A DNA stretch of 64,000 bases, from positions 372,001 to 436,000 of the forward strand of contig OY760657.1 in assembly GCA_963663905.2 (NCBI GenBank). Reading direction: 5' to 3'. The position numbers and the translations under genes are program-made. This document shows positions 18,210-28,597 of the stretch, piece after piece. The stretch's first letter is position 1. Each line of letters opens with the position of its first letter. Source of the stretch: Saccharicrinis sp963663905. Lineage in GTDB: Bacteria; Bacteroidota; Bacteroidia; Bacteroidales; Marinilabiliaceae. A model generated the notes under the pieces. That model was not told the DNA's origin. It saw only the letters and a program-made list of their open reading frames with translations, and made no database searches.

Positions 18210-18416
18210 GTTAATTGTTTCTGATTGTTATTTAGTTAATATTTAGTTTTTTATAGTTGTATGCTTTTATTGATTATTAGCATTTGTTATTGTTGTTTTT
18301 CCTTATGTTGAGTTGTTAATTTGTCGAATTGTAAATTTGTTATCAACAAACAAATTATATCAATCTAACGACCTTAACTCTTTCTCCTTGTACCTTTTTC
18401 CCTAGATACCCTTTCG

Positions 18417-19295
18417 TTAGTACACATTCTTTAAACCATTAAAGTTGTTTCTGAATTCAGAAGGAGTAGCATCTTGTTTCTTTTTAAAGATTCTGTTAAA
18501 GTTCGAGATGTTGTTGAAACCGCAATCGTAACATATTTCACTAACACTCTTATTTGTTTCAATTAAAAGACGTGTAGCATAACCTAATCTTATTTCATTA
18601 ACAAAATCAATAAATGATTTCCCTGTTCGCTGTTTAATAAAGCGTGTAAACGAAACTGTAGACATATTTAAAAGCTGCGCAGCATCATCAAGCTTTATCT
18701 TGTTTCTAAAATTGTCCAGTATATAGTTGTATAGCTTTTCAATTTTTTCGCTGTTTTGAAAATCTTCAGATCTTTGAAACGATATATTGGTTAATAGTTT
18801 CTGATCTCTTGATATAGCTAAATCGTACAGTAAGGTTTGTAATTCTATAAACGAATCAAAACCTCTTTTTTGAGTTAATGATTTAATTTTCTCCTGTACC
18901 TGTTGTATGGTAGTTTTCGAAAAGGAAATACCTCGATTAGAGTGTTCGAGCATTTCTTTTACCGGTTTTAAAATATTTTTATTGAGCAGATCTTTACTAA
19001 ACAGATCTCTGGGGAACTGAATTGTAATTTCATGTATCTGCTCATTTTTATTATTGTTGAAATCTTGCCATCCATGATAGAGATTTGGGCCAATTAACAC
19101 TAATTCCAGATTGTCAATCTCAAGAATATGATCACCTACAATTCTTTTTGCACCTTGAGCATTGATAATCAGATTTAATTCATATTCAGTATGAAAATGA
19201 ATAGGAAAATTAAAATCTGACTTTAAACGATCGAATACTAAAAAACAGTCCGATTCTTTTAATGGTGTGATTTCCCTGTGTGCGATTTCTTTCAT
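18417..19295 (-). CDS. AraC-family transcriptional regulator, likely of the mannan locus
   Basis: The product has 292 residues. The N-terminal cupin-like sensor carries a metal- or ligand-type FPIHFHTEYELNLI (H33, H35). A linker is followed by two helix-turn-helix motifs of the AraC family at about 190-290 (LDDAAQLLNMSTVSFTRFIKQRTGKSF; VSEICYDCGFNNISNFNRIFKKKQDATPSEFR). It is divergent from susC across a 632-bp gap and leads the GH27-CE2-GH3 arm, so it is placed to control both arms. No hybrid two-component sensor or sigma/anti-sigma pair is seen in the locus. The ligand is unknown; a mannose- or mannobiose-type signal is inference. Confidence 0.85.
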   Translation of the reverse strand: MKEIAHREITPLKESDCFLVFDRLKSDFNFPIHFHTEYELNLIINAQGAKRIVGDHILEIDNLELVLIGPNLYHGWQDFNNNKNEQIHEITIQFPRDLFSKDLLNKNILKPVKEMLEHSNRGISFSKTTIQQVQEKIKSLTQKRGFDSFIELQTLLYDLAISRDQKLLTNISFQRSEDFQNSEKIEKLYNYILDNFRNKIKLDDAAQLLNMSTVSFTRFIKQRTGKSFIDFVNEIRLGYATRLLIETNKSVSEICYDCGFNNISNFNRIFKKKQDATPSEFRNNFNGLKNVY

Positions 19296-19927
19296 AATTG
19301 TATATTTCTATCATTGTCTGGAATGCAGCTGATTATATTATATTGTATAATGTATGTACATCCATAAATGATTTAAACAAGATTTAATTATTTAGTAAAG
19401 ATACGGATATGATAATATAATACATAAGGGGGATGAGGTGGGAAGGGTGGATAAAGGAGTGGTGTTTTTGAATAGTTGAGTGAAGGTATCTGGTGCGAAA
19501 AGTATTGATAAATAAGGGAATGTGCTTTGGTTTGGTATTGGTTGAATTGAGAGTTCGTCAGACCTTTTTAGGAGTAAAAATGATATGATACTGCTAAAAA
19601 ATGATAAAAAAGTATCAATAGGTTGGTTTGAAACTATATTTTATGTGATTTTTACAAGTAAATATAATATGTGAATGGTTGTTTTATATTGCTTTATTAT
19701 GAGGTTTGTGTAATTAAATGAATTGTATATCAGGGTTTAAGGGGTTTGTGGTATTTGTTCTTATTGGTTATCAATAGGGATGAATAAATAATACTAAAGT
19801 TTATATGATAGTATATTTAAACGATTAGATAATATTATTAAGTAATGAGAATTGGCTATAATTTAGCAGTATCAAAATTTAAATAAAGTTAAATACAAAC
19901 CTTATTTGTTAAATAGTTATTAAATCT
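19296..19927. promoter_or_regulatory. Divergent control region between araC-type gene and susC
   Basis: This 632-bp gap contains no gene and must hold the promoters of both arms of the mannan locus. It is very AT-rich, with a purine/G-rich stretch at about 19425-19500. I cannot find an exact TTTG-N19/20-TAnnTTTG promoter on either strand. Several TATTTG-type partial matches occur near 19755 and 19908. The long leader before susC may carry regulation that cannot be read here. Confidence 0.5.
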
Positions 19928-22900
19928 ATGCTTATGAAAAAAGATCTACGGTACTTCTTAGTGTTGTTCTTTCTGGCTTTTAGCATGCAAATATTTGCAC
20001 AGGAGAGAATAGTCACTGGTAAAGTAGTTGATGAAAATGGGGCACCATTACCAGGGGTAACTGTTTTGGTAGATGGAACTCAAAATGGTACAATTACAGA
20101 TTTTGATGGAAAATACTCTTTAAAGTGCAATTCTGATGACGATGTAATAGTATTTACATTTATTGGGTTTACAACTCAAAAAGTAAATATTTCAGGGCGA
20201 CCTGTTGTTGATGTTCAATTAAATCCTGATGTTGTTAGTCTTGATGAGGTTGTAGCAGTTGGTTATGGAACCATGAAAAAAAGTGACCTGTCTGGTGCTT
20301 CTGTTTCTTTGAATACCGAAAAACTGAATAGTGCAGGTTTGGCTAATATTGACCAGGCCCTAAAAGGAAGAGCTGCTGGTGTTACTGCAGTTTCTACTTC
20401 GGGTCAGCCCGGGGGATCTGTTAGTATTCGTATTCGCGGGCAAAGTACTATTAATGCAGGAGCTGAGCCATTGTATGTAATAGATGGTGTTCCAATGACT
20501 AATACAAGTTCTAGCGGACACGATCTTGGATTAGGAGATGCTTTGGGTAATTCAGATGTTACAGGTATTTCTCCAATGTCAACCATAAATCCTAGTGATA
20601 TTGTATCAATGGAGATTTTGAAAGATGCTTCTTCAACTGCAATATATGGTTCGCAAGGTGCTAATGGTGTTATTATTATTACTACCAAAAGAGGTAAAAA
20701 AGGAGATGCTAAATTTAATTATGAAGGCTCCTATGGTATTCAGCGTCAGAATAAGAGAATTGACGTTATGAATTTGAGAGAATTTGCTGAATATAGCAAT
20801 TCCGTAGCAGCAGAAACAGATGGTAGAGATGAGAGAGTTGATTTTATGGATCCATCTTTACTAGGTCACGGAACAGATTGGCAGGATGCCATTTTTCAAT
20901 TGGCACAAGTTCAGCAACATCAAATTAGTACTTCAGGAGGTGGTGAAAAAGTGAAGTATTATGTTTCTGGTGGTTATATGAATCAGGAGGGAACAATTAT
21001 AGGAACTGAATTTGAACGTTTTTCATTCAGATCAAATTTAGATGCAGACTTAAAAAAGTGGTTACACATGGGTGTGAATGTTAGATATTCGCAAACAGAT
21101 GAACGACTAGGTTTAGCAGATTCTGAAGCTGGAATTGTTCGTATTGCACTGCAAACAACTCCTGATAGACCAATATATGATATGGATGGAGGCTATGCTA
21201 CAATTATTAGAGAAGGACAGTCATCTGTTCCTAATGCTATTGGTAAAGCGTTAGATGAGGATAACTTATTGGATAGGAATTCTTTTGGTAGTACGGTGTT
21301 TTTTGATGTTACCCTAATGAAAGATTTAGTTTTTCATACTGAAGGAACAATGAATCTTGATTATTCAACTGCTGAAGTATTTAGACCGCAAGTCACTTAT
21401 GGAAACTGGAGTAGGGAAATTAACTCTATGCGTTTACAAAACAATAAAAACGTTTTTTGGCAGGTAAAAAATTATTTAACGTATTCAAAACAAATACAAA
21501 AACATAATATTACAGCTATGGTTGCTCAGGATATGTTTGAATCGTCCTGGGAATATCAAAGTATCTATAATACTAATTTACCAAGTAATGCCATTCATAA
21601 TCCTGCTTTAGGTGATGGTACTCCTCAAATTACAAATGGTTTTGGAAGTATGTCTAACGTATCATTCTTAGGAAGATTTACCTATAATTATGACAATAAA
21701 TATATGTTGTCGTACATATATCGACGTGATGGATCATCAAACTTTGGACCTGAAAACCGATGGGCTGGATTTAATTCAGTTGCAGGATCATGGAGATTTA
21801 CAGAAGAGCCTTTTATGCAGGGTGTAAGTAATGTATTTAAGAATGGTAAAATCCGATTTGGTTGGGGGCAAGCAGGTAATCAGAATATAGATGGATACTT
21901 ATGGGGTGCTAGTATTTCTTTAATGGAAACTGGTTTTGGAAATGGGTATCGTCAATCGAATATTGCTAACCCATATATTAAATGGGAAAAACAAGAGCAG
22001 GTAAATATTGGATTAGATTTATCAGTTATGGATTTTGCTGATCTTGTTGTTGAGTTATATGATAAAACTTCAAGCGATATGTTGATGTCACTGCAATTGC
22101 CATCTTACATGGGAACCAGAGGTAACTCTTCCAGTGCATTGGCTGCACCTTGGGGTAACTTTGGTGAAATAAATAACAAAGGTTTAGAAATATCTTTGAG
22201 TACTCATAATTTGAAAGGGGCGCTTACCTGGGATACTGATTTCCAGATTTCGTTTAACAGAAATAAGTTGGTAGCTTTAGATGGAACTCCATCTGCACAT
22301 ATTGAAGGTTATGGACAATGGAGTGATGTGGTTTCTTTAACTGAGATAGGTGATCCATTATTTAATTTTTATGGATATGTAACTGATGGAATTTATCAGA
22401 ATTTAGATGATTTGAAGAATAGTCCAAAACCAACAGCATATCCTACAGATGGAGAATCATTTGATTTTAGTCGAACAACCTATGTTGGAGATATGAAGTA
22501 TAAAGATATCAGTGGTCCTGATGGAAAGCCTGACGGAATTATTGATTCTTACGACCGTACAAAAATTGGTTCGCCAATGCCTGATTTTACTTTTGGTTTT
22601 AATAATACATTTTCATATAAAAATTTTGATTTAAGCGTATTTATAAATGGTTCTTATGGTAATGATGTAATGAACTATACAGCCATTAGTTTATCAAATA
22701 TGAAAAGTACCTGGACTAATCAGTTATCTTCTGTTAATGATAGAGCAAAGTTATCTATTATTGATCCTTCGGTTGAATATCCAACAAGCGGTGGAGTTGA
22801 AAATTGGTGGGCAGATGTTAGTAATGTGAAAGTTGCAAATCCTAAAACTAAGATTCCAAGAGCAGTTGTTTCAGATCCAAATGATAACGACAGAATTTCA

Positions 22901-23164
22901 GACAGGTATATTGAAGACGGATCATTTATACGTATTAAAAATATAACCCTGGGATATTCTATACCAAATCAGGTAATAAATAAGGCTCATTTAAGTAAGG
23001 CAAGAGTATTTGTAAGTGTAGAAAATTTAGCAACGTTTACAAAATATACAGGCTTTGATCCAGAGGTTGGAGCAAGTACTCAAAGTGCAAATGTATTTGG
23101 ATTGGATAATGGACGTTATCCATCACCGCAAGTATTTACTTTCGGTTTAAATGTTTCATTCTAA
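19928..23164 (+). CDS. susC: SusC-family TonB-dependent outer-membrane transporter
   Basis: The product has 1078 residues; ATG 19934, two codons in, is an equally good start. A signal peptide ends IFAQ. A carboxypeptidase-D-like regulatory domain follows (GKVVDENGAPLPGVTVLVDG...GTITDFDGKYSL), then a TonB-box-like DEVVAVGYG. The plug domain has the SusC signature (RIRGQSTINAGAEPLYVIDGVP; SMEILKDASSTAIYGSQGANGVIIITTK). The remainder is a 22-strand-type barrel with a terminal VFTFGLNVSF. It imports oligosaccharides through the outer membrane with the SusD lipoprotein as lid. The SusD gene starts 12 bp downstream. The mannan substrate is inferred from the surrounding enzymes. Confidence 0.97.
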   Translation: MLMKKDLRYFLVLFFLAFSMQIFAQERIVTGKVVDENGAPLPGVTVLVDGTQNGTITDFDGKYSLKCNSDDDVIVFTFIGFTTQKVNISGRPVVDVQLNPDVVSLDEVVAVGYGTMKKSDLSGASVSLNTEKLNSAGLANIDQALKGRAAGVTAVSTSGQPGGSVSIRIRGQSTINAGAEPLYVIDGVPMTNTSSSGHDLGLGDALGNSDVTGISPMSTINPSDIVSMEILKDASSTAIYGSQGANGVIIITTKRGKKGDAKFNYEGSYGIQRQNKRIDVMNLREFAEYSNSVAAETDGRDERVDFMDPSLLGHGTDWQDAIFQLAQVQQHQISTSGGGEKVKYYVSGGYMNQEGTIIGTEFERFSFRSNLDADLKKWLHMGVNVRYSQTDERLGLADSEAGIVRIALQTTPDRPIYDMDGGYATIIREGQSSVPNAIGKALDEDNLLDRNSFGSTVFFDVTLMKDLVFHTEGTMNLDYSTAEVFRPQVTYGNWSREINSMRLQNNKNVFWQVKNYLTYSKQIQKHNITAMVAQDMFESSWEYQSIYNTNLPSNAIHNPALGDGTPQITNGFGSMSNVSFLGRFTYNYDNKYMLSYIYRRDGSSNFGPENRWAGFNSVAGSWRFTEEPFMQGVSNVFKNGKIRFGWGQAGNQNIDGYLWGASISLMETGFGNGYRQSNIANPYIKWEKQEQVNIGLDLSVMDFADLVVELYDKTSSDMLMSLQLPSYMGTRGNSSSALAAPWGNFGEINNKGLEISLSTHNLKGALTWDTDFQISFNRNKLVALDGTPSAHIEGYGQWSDVVSLTEIGDPLFNFYGYVTDGIYQNLDDLKNSPKPTAYPTDGESFDFSRTTYVGDMKYKDISGPDGKPDGIIDSYDRTKIGSPMPDFTFGFNNTFSYKNFDLSVFINGSYGNDVMNYTAISLSNMKSTWTNQLSSVNDRAKLSIIDPSVEYPTSGGVENWWADVSNVKVANPKTKIPRAVVSDPNDNDRISDRYIEDGSFIRIKNITLGYSIPNQVINKAHLSKARVFVSVENLATFTKYTGFDPEVGASTQSANVFGLDNGRYPSPQVFTFGLNVSF

Positions 23165-23176
23165 TAAGTAATTACG

Positions 23177-24859
23177 ATGAAGAAATATAATATAATAAGA
23201 TTTTTAATAGTCTTCTTAATCATTAGCATAACAGTCTCTTGCGATGATTTCTTGAACAAACCAACGGAAGATTCATATACGATTGATAGTTTTTATCAAA
23301 CAGATGAACAATTATATCAGGCTGTGAATACCATTTACAATTCGCCATGGTACGATTTTCAGCGTGGATTTATAAAATTTGGAGAATCATTAGCTGGTAA
23401 TTTTAGCTTTGGTATTGACGATGTGTATACCAACTTTACAATGACCAATTCTGCTGAAGATATAGCAAGCGCTTCAGCGTCATTGTGGTCAGTAAATGCA
23501 TACTGTAATGGTGTAATCGAAAATATTGCAACAAAATCAGGATCAGCAGTTTCTCAAGAAGCAAAAGATATTGTAAAAGGTGAGGCTCTGGTATGGAAAA
23601 GTGTATCATACTTTTTCTTAGTACGTTGTTTTGGAGCGGTTCCAATTATCCATGATAACGGAGAAATAATTGCCAGTAATACATCAACAACATTAAAGCG
23701 TAATAACATTGATGATGTATACCAGTATATTATCTATTTACTTGAAGATGCTATTGAACTTTTGCCAGAAGAAAATGAAGCTGGTAGAATCGATAAATAC
23801 AGTGCCTATGGTTTGTTAGCAAAAGTATATTTAACAAAGTCAGGTTATGGAATGAATGGTACTCGTAACGAAGAGGAATTAGCTCAGGCTGCCAAATATG
23901 CCAAATTGGTTATTGATAATAGTGGTCGCGAATTAATGGAGAATTATGAAGATATCTTTCAGTTGAAAAATAATTTTTGTGACGAAAGCTTGATCGGTTG
24001 GCACTGGACCGTTGGAACTCAGTGGACGAGTCAAAACTCGTTGCAATCGGATTTGTCTCTTCAAGGTTTTTCTGATGCTGTTGATTCCTGGGGTACATGG
24101 ACTTATCCAACAATTGATTTGCAAAATGCCTTTGATGAAAGTGCCGGTAGTACTACCAGAAATAATAGAGATACTCGTCGTAAGGCAACTATGATGATGT
24201 ATGGTGATCATTACGATTATTTCTGGGTTGAATATGGTGGTTTTGATTATGATTGGGATGCAGATTCAGGAGAAACATATGGAAGTGGAACAGGAGCTAA
24301 CTGTGCTAAGCACATTGTTGGTCGTTTAGCTGATGCAGATGCTCAGGTAAGTGGAGCTACTTTAGATAGAATGGCCACCCCTTTAAGTACACATATTCTT
24401 CGTTTGGCCGATGTTTACCTGGTTTACGCCGAAGCGGTTTTAGGAAATAATAGTTCAACTTCTGATGCATCCGCTCTGGCAGCGTATAATGCCGTTCGTC
24501 AAAGAGCATTAAAATCATATTACGAAGAAGCAACCAGCATCACTTTTGAAGATGTTGATAAGGAGCGTCGTCTGGAACTAGCATTGGAAGGCGACAGATG
24601 GTATGATCTTGTTCGTTTACATTATTACAAACCAGAAGAAGCTATTTCTATCATTACTTCTCAGGAAAGAGGTTATTGGAATGGTCTTGATGGTCTTTAT
24701 AATGATGGAGATGACTCTGGCTTAAATATCTATAGCCATAAGCTATCGGGGATTACAGATGAGGATTTTGAAATTCCATTCCCTGAAGTGGATCTGTCAT
24801 TAAACCCTGGATTAATGGATGATCCGGTAGAATTTGATTTTAGTTCTATTGGTTATTAA
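23177..24859 (+). CDS. susD: SusD-family glycan-binding lipoprotein
   Basis: The product has 560 residues with lipobox ISITVSC (Cys 22). Acidic D-D follows directly, consistent with surface export of Bacteroidota lipoproteins. SusD/RagB marks are DFLNKPTEDSYT, an alpha-helical TPR-like scaffold (ALVWKSVSYFFLVRCFGAVPII; KYSAYGLLAKVYLTKSGYG), and the C-terminal RLADVYLVYAEAVLG...ALAAYNAVRQRA with ERRLELALEGDRWYDLVR. It captures the polysaccharide at the cell surface and caps SusC. Confidence 0.97.
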   Translation: MKKYNIIRFLIVFLIISITVSCDDFLNKPTEDSYTIDSFYQTDEQLYQAVNTIYNSPWYDFQRGFIKFGESLAGNFSFGIDDVYTNFTMTNSAEDIASASASLWSVNAYCNGVIENIATKSGSAVSQEAKDIVKGEALVWKSVSYFFLVRCFGAVPIIHDNGEIIASNTSTTLKRNNIDDVYQYIIYLLEDAIELLPEENEAGRIDKYSAYGLLAKVYLTKSGYGMNGTRNEEELAQAAKYAKLVIDNSGRELMENYEDIFQLKNNFCDESLIGWHWTVGTQWTSQNSLQSDLSLQGFSDAVDSWGTWTYPTIDLQNAFDESAGSTTRNNRDTRRKATMMMYGDHYDYFWVEYGGFDYDWDADSGETYGSGTGANCAKHIVGRLADADAQVSGATLDRMATPLSTHILRLADVYLVYAEAVLGNNSSTSDASALAAYNAVRQRALKSYYEEATSITFEDVDKERRLELALEGDRWYDLVRLHYYKPEEAISIITSQERGYWNGLDGLYNDGDDSGLNIYSHKLSGITDEDFEIPFPEVDLSLNPGLMDDPVEFDFSSIGY

Positions 24860-24940
24860 TTTCTTAAGATAGTTCATAGTTTAAAGTTCCAATATACTTT
24901 TTAAGGGCTTATTGAACTCACAGAATTAAAATTTAAACAA

Positions 24941-26179
24941 ATGAGAAAGATTAATATAAAAAGCATTTTCGCATCACTTTTTATTATAGCAATAGGTTCT
25001 GTTGGTATAATGTTTCAGTCTTGCGATGAATATCCAAATGAATATGAAATTACAGGAGGTGTTCCTACTGTTGATTACATAAGAATTTCAGATCCTGAAA
25101 AATCAGACTCTTTGATTGTAAGTGCATCTTTAGATCAAACAATTGTGTTGATAGGAGAAAATCTTACAAGCATTACTGAACTATGGTTTAATGACCAAAA
25201 AGCAGAATTAAATACCAGTTTTATTACATCAACAGCTTTGTTTGTAACTATTCCTACCGGAATACCGGAAGAAGTAACTGATAAAATTTATATGAAAGCA
25301 GGAGACAAGACTGTTGAATATGATTTTAATGTTACTGTTCCTGCTCCAGCTCCAAAATCAATGTTATGTGAATTTGTAGAAGATGGTGATGAGGCCGTGA
25401 TTAAAGGTAATTACCTGATTGATGATCCAAATGTGCCTTTGCAGGTTTTCTTTCCTGGAAATATTGAGGCAGAAGTAGTAAGTGTTAGTGATGATTATGA
25501 TGAGGTTACTGTTATTGTACCTGAGGGAGCTGGTGTTGGTGCCGTTACTGTAAAATCTATATATGGCTCATCTAGTTCAACATTCTATTTTAGAGATGAT
25601 AGAAATATTTTTCTTGATTTTGACACAAAAACTGCAGAGTATGGATGGCGTTCTGGTGTTATTGCTAGTGAAGGTGGTATTGATGGGAATTATGTGAAAT
25701 TTTCTGGTACTATCCCAGGTGATCTTTCGGATTGGAACGAAGATGCTTTTAGTTTTAACTATTGGCCTGCTTCAACTTCAAGAACCGATGATGATGGTCA
25801 GATTTTATGGGATGGAGATCTTTCAGAAGCTGTTCTGAAGTTTGAAATTAATGTTACTTCAGCATGGAGTGCGAATGCATTACAGATGATTTTTACCCCA
25901 GCTAATGTATCAGGAACTAATAGTTATATCGCAGATGGTAGTCCAAGAGGATTGTGGAGCCCATGGCAAAGTGAAGGTAGCTATGTTACTGATGGTTGGG
26001 AAACTGTATCATTTCCTTTAAGTGATTTCATATATACTCATGAAGGAGGAATTAGTGATACATCATTTGATAATTCTTTTTTAAGTGGATTAACATTCTT
26101 TGTTTATCATGGAGGTGTTGAGGGAACAGAGTGTACGCCAACTATTTTAATTGATAACATCAGAGTTGTTCCTGAATAA
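24941..26179 (+). CDS. Surface glycan-binding lipoprotein with two IPT/TIG domains (SGBP-B-like)
   Basis: The product has 412 residues with lipobox GIMFQSC (Cys 28) followed by DEYPNEYE, an acidic surface-export type sequence. Two Ig-like IPT/TIG modules (about 40-135 and 135-225) form a stalk. The C-terminal ~185 residues (FLDFDTKTAEYGWRSG; SFNYWPASTSRTDDDGQILW; WETVSFPLSDFIY; ending TPTILIDNIRVVPE) look like a jelly-roll carbohydrate-binding domain of the kind found in SusE/F-position proteins and the xyloglucan SGBP-B. It sits directly after susD, where such proteins normally lie. Mannan binding is inference. Confidence 0.85.
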   Translation: MRKINIKSIFASLFIIAIGSVGIMFQSCDEYPNEYEITGGVPTVDYIRISDPEKSDSLIVSASLDQTIVLIGENLTSITELWFNDQKAELNTSFITSTALFVTIPTGIPEEVTDKIYMKAGDKTVEYDFNVTVPAPAPKSMLCEFVEDGDEAVIKGNYLIDDPNVPLQVFFPGNIEAEVVSVSDDYDEVTVIVPEGAGVGAVTVKSIYGSSSSTFYFRDDRNIFLDFDTKTAEYGWRSGVIASEGGIDGNYVKFSGTIPGDLSDWNEDAFSFNYWPASTSRTDDDGQILWDGDLSEAVLKFEINVTSAWSANALQMIFTPANVSGTNSYIADGSPRGLWSPWQSEGSYVTDGWETVSFPLSDFIYTHEGGISDTSFDNSFLSGLTFFVYHGGVEGTECTPTILIDNIRVVPE

Positions 26180-26205
26180 CAGTTGAATTTTAAAAAGATA
26201 TAATT

Positions 26206-28521
26206 ATGCAAGATATATTTAAACAATACCTGAACAAGGCATTATTATTAACATTGATAGGAGTGTTGGGTATGGCTACCTTATTCACTTCATGTGAGGA
26301 TGATGATGAAGGCGGTAGTAAGGAAACAGAGCTGCTAAGTTTTGGTCCAATGCCTATACAAAGAGGTGCAGAATTAAGATTTATAGGTAATAATTTAGAT
26401 GATGTAACATCCATTACAATTCCTGATGGAATAGAACTTACAGCTGCTGATTTTACAGAACATACTGCTAATAGTATCAAACTTATTGTTCCGCAGGATG
26501 CTGAAGAAGGATACCTTGAACTTAATTATTCAGGAGGAACTATTACAACTAAAACTCCGATTGGATTTAGTGAACCAATAAGTATGGATGCTTTTGCTGT
26601 TGCAACGGTAAAGCCTGGTGATGAGTTAACTTTAACAGGTGATTATTTAAACAGGGTTGCTGAGTTTATTTTTACGGATCGTGTTGTGGTTGATAGTGTT
26701 GATTTTATTAGTAAATCACGCAAGGAAATAAAATTAATTGTTCCTGCAGAAGCTCAAACAGGTAAAATTGCATTATCAAACGGTGCTGAAGATCCTATCA
26801 TTATTTATTCGGAGGATGAACTGAACGTTGTAGTTCCGATTATTTCAGCGTTTGCTCCAAATCCTGTTAAACCTGGTACTGATTTAACTATTACAGGAAC
26901 AGATCTTGACCTGATAACCAGTTTTACATTTGAAGGAGACGTTGAAGAAACTGAATTTGTAAGTCAAAGTGCTACCAGCATTGTAGTGACTGTGCCAACC
27001 AATGCCACTAGTGGCGATGTGATATCTGTTTTACCTTCGGGTATTGAAATCACAGTTGGTGATATCACTCTTATTGAACCTACAGCAGCCATTGAAGATG
27101 TAAAGGATTCCTATGGTGTTGGTGAAACTGTTGTTATTGCAGGTACTGATTTAGACTTGGTAACTACAGCAGCATTTACTGGTGTTGACGCTATAGCTGT
27201 GACTCTAACAGATGGCAAGCTAAATCTGGAAGTGACAGAAGCTACTCAAAGTGGAGCCATTATTTTGAATACAGCTAATGGTACAACAATTACTGTAGAT
27301 GGTTTTGTAACCACTAAGCCGGAAGCAACTTTCCCTTCTAGTGTTACACCACTGGACGAACTTAATATCGTATCAACTTTAGGAAGTCGCGTGAAAACGG
27401 TTATGTTTGGTGACATTGAAGCTGAAGCTACCACTACTACTGATGGATTCTCAGTAATAGTTCCTCTTGAGGCAGAAACTAGTGATGTAGTTTTAGTGAT
27501 GGATAATGGTGAAACTGTTAACCAGGGAAGTGTATCTGTCAACGCTTACACATTCTGTGCAGTATCTGAGTTTGCTGAAGAAAATACAACAGTAGGTGAT
27601 CTTCTAAAATGTACAGTAGTAAATGGATCTAACCTAACAGATGTTAAGTTGAATGATGTTAGTACTGATTTTATTTTAAATGGTAATATTCTTTTTGTAA
27701 GCGTTGGTCGTGATGTTGGTACACAGAAGATAACTTTAGTTTCGAGCGATGCTACTGAAGTTGATTATGACGTAGAAGTTGTGGCTACTGGTATTGTAGA
27801 AACAGTATTGTATGATATTCCTCTTGAAGTTGTAGGATGGGGTGGTGCAACTCTGCCTTATACAGTTGAAGTGCCACTACCTGCAAATGCTAAGATTCGT
27901 ATAAGGGTTGCACAAGCAAACTCAGATCTTCAGGTAATGGATGGATATTGGGGTATGGGTCCAAATTGGGCAATATCTGATAATGCCTTAAAAAATAATA
28001 TCGCCTTTACTCAGGATGAATTGAGCGCAGGTTATGTTGATGTTGACTTCTCTGTATTCCACGATGAAAATGGAGATCCATGGTGGGATGGAAAAATCAT
28101 GTTTAATGCTGATGGAGTTATCATTTCTTCTATTTCTTTAATTATTGATTATTCTGCACCAACACCTATATGGGAAGGTTCAGCAGAAGTTTCAGGTTGG
28201 AGTTCATCTTTCACAACAATGACTTGGGGTGGATACGATTTCAGTGGATTAGAAGTGGGACAGACCATGTATGTATACTACACAGCTGATGCTGCTGCAA
28301 CAATGCGCCTGGGTAACGGATATTGGGCTGCATTGCCATCTACTATTGCAATTGCCAACGATTCTGGTGATACCTCTGGCGAAGGAAACATAAGTATCGC
28401 TGCAGGAACTTCATACATATCATTTAAATTGACTGCTGAAGATATAGCAACTATTCAGAACGATGGAGGTTTTGGAGCTTATGGAGGTGATTATGTTGTC
28501 ACTAAAGTAGCGCTTAAATAG
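26206..28521 (+). CDS. Long surface lipoprotein with about six IPT/TIG modules and two C-terminal binding-like modules
   Basis: The product has 771 residues. Lipobox ATLFTSC (Cys 30) is followed by EDDDEGG, strongly acidic. Residues ~42-528 are about six IPT/TIG-type Ig repeats (for example AFAPNPVKPGTDLTITGTDL). The last 240 residues are two related beta modules at about 530-654 and 655-771. Each opens with a short strand and a Gly-Trp (VVGWGG; VSGWSS) and contains a GYWG/GYWA motif. They end in similar strands (IISSISLII; YVVTKVAL). This suggests a long stalk carrying tandem glycan-binding modules. It lies 26 bp after the first SGBP gene, in one operon. I do not recognise the C-terminal modules as a named CBM family. 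Confidence 0.8.
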   Translation: MQDIFKQYLNKALLLTLIGVLGMATLFTSCEDDDEGGSKETELLSFGPMPIQRGAELRFIGNNLDDVTSITIPDGIELTAADFTEHTANSIKLIVPQDAEEGYLELNYSGGTITTKTPIGFSEPISMDAFAVATVKPGDELTLTGDYLNRVAEFIFTDRVVVDSVDFISKSRKEIKLIVPAEAQTGKIALSNGAEDPIIIYSEDELNVVVPIISAFAPNPVKPGTDLTITGTDLDLITSFTFEGDVEETEFVSQSATSIVVTVPTNATSGDVISVLPSGIEITVGDITLIEPTAAIEDVKDSYGVGETVVIAGTDLDLVTTAAFTGVDAIAVTLTDGKLNLEVTEATQSGAIILNTANGTTITVDGFVTTKPEATFPSSVTPLDELNIVSTLGSRVKTVMFGDIEAEATTTTDGFSVIVPLEAETSDVVLVMDNGETVNQGSVSVNAYTFCAVSEFAEENTTVGDLLKCTVVNGSNLTDVKLNDVSTDFILNGNILFVSVGRDVGTQKITLVSSDATEVDYDVEVVATGIVETVLYDIPLEVVGWGGATLPYTVEVPLPANAKIRIRVAQANSDLQVMDGYWGMGPNWAISDNALKNNIAFTQDELSAGYVDVDFSVFHDENGDPWWDGKIMFNADGVIISSISLIIDYSAPTPIWEGSAEVSGWSSSFTTMTWGGYDFSGLEVGQTMYVYYTADAAATMRLGNGYWAALPSTIAIANDSGDTSGEGNISIAAGTSYISFKLTAEDIATIQNDGGFGAYGGDYVVTKVALK

Positions 28522-28597
28522 TAATTATGGTATTTAAAGCTCTAATGCTTAATAGTGTTCGTTTCTACCTTAAATAGAGTTTAATAATAAAAGTGTG

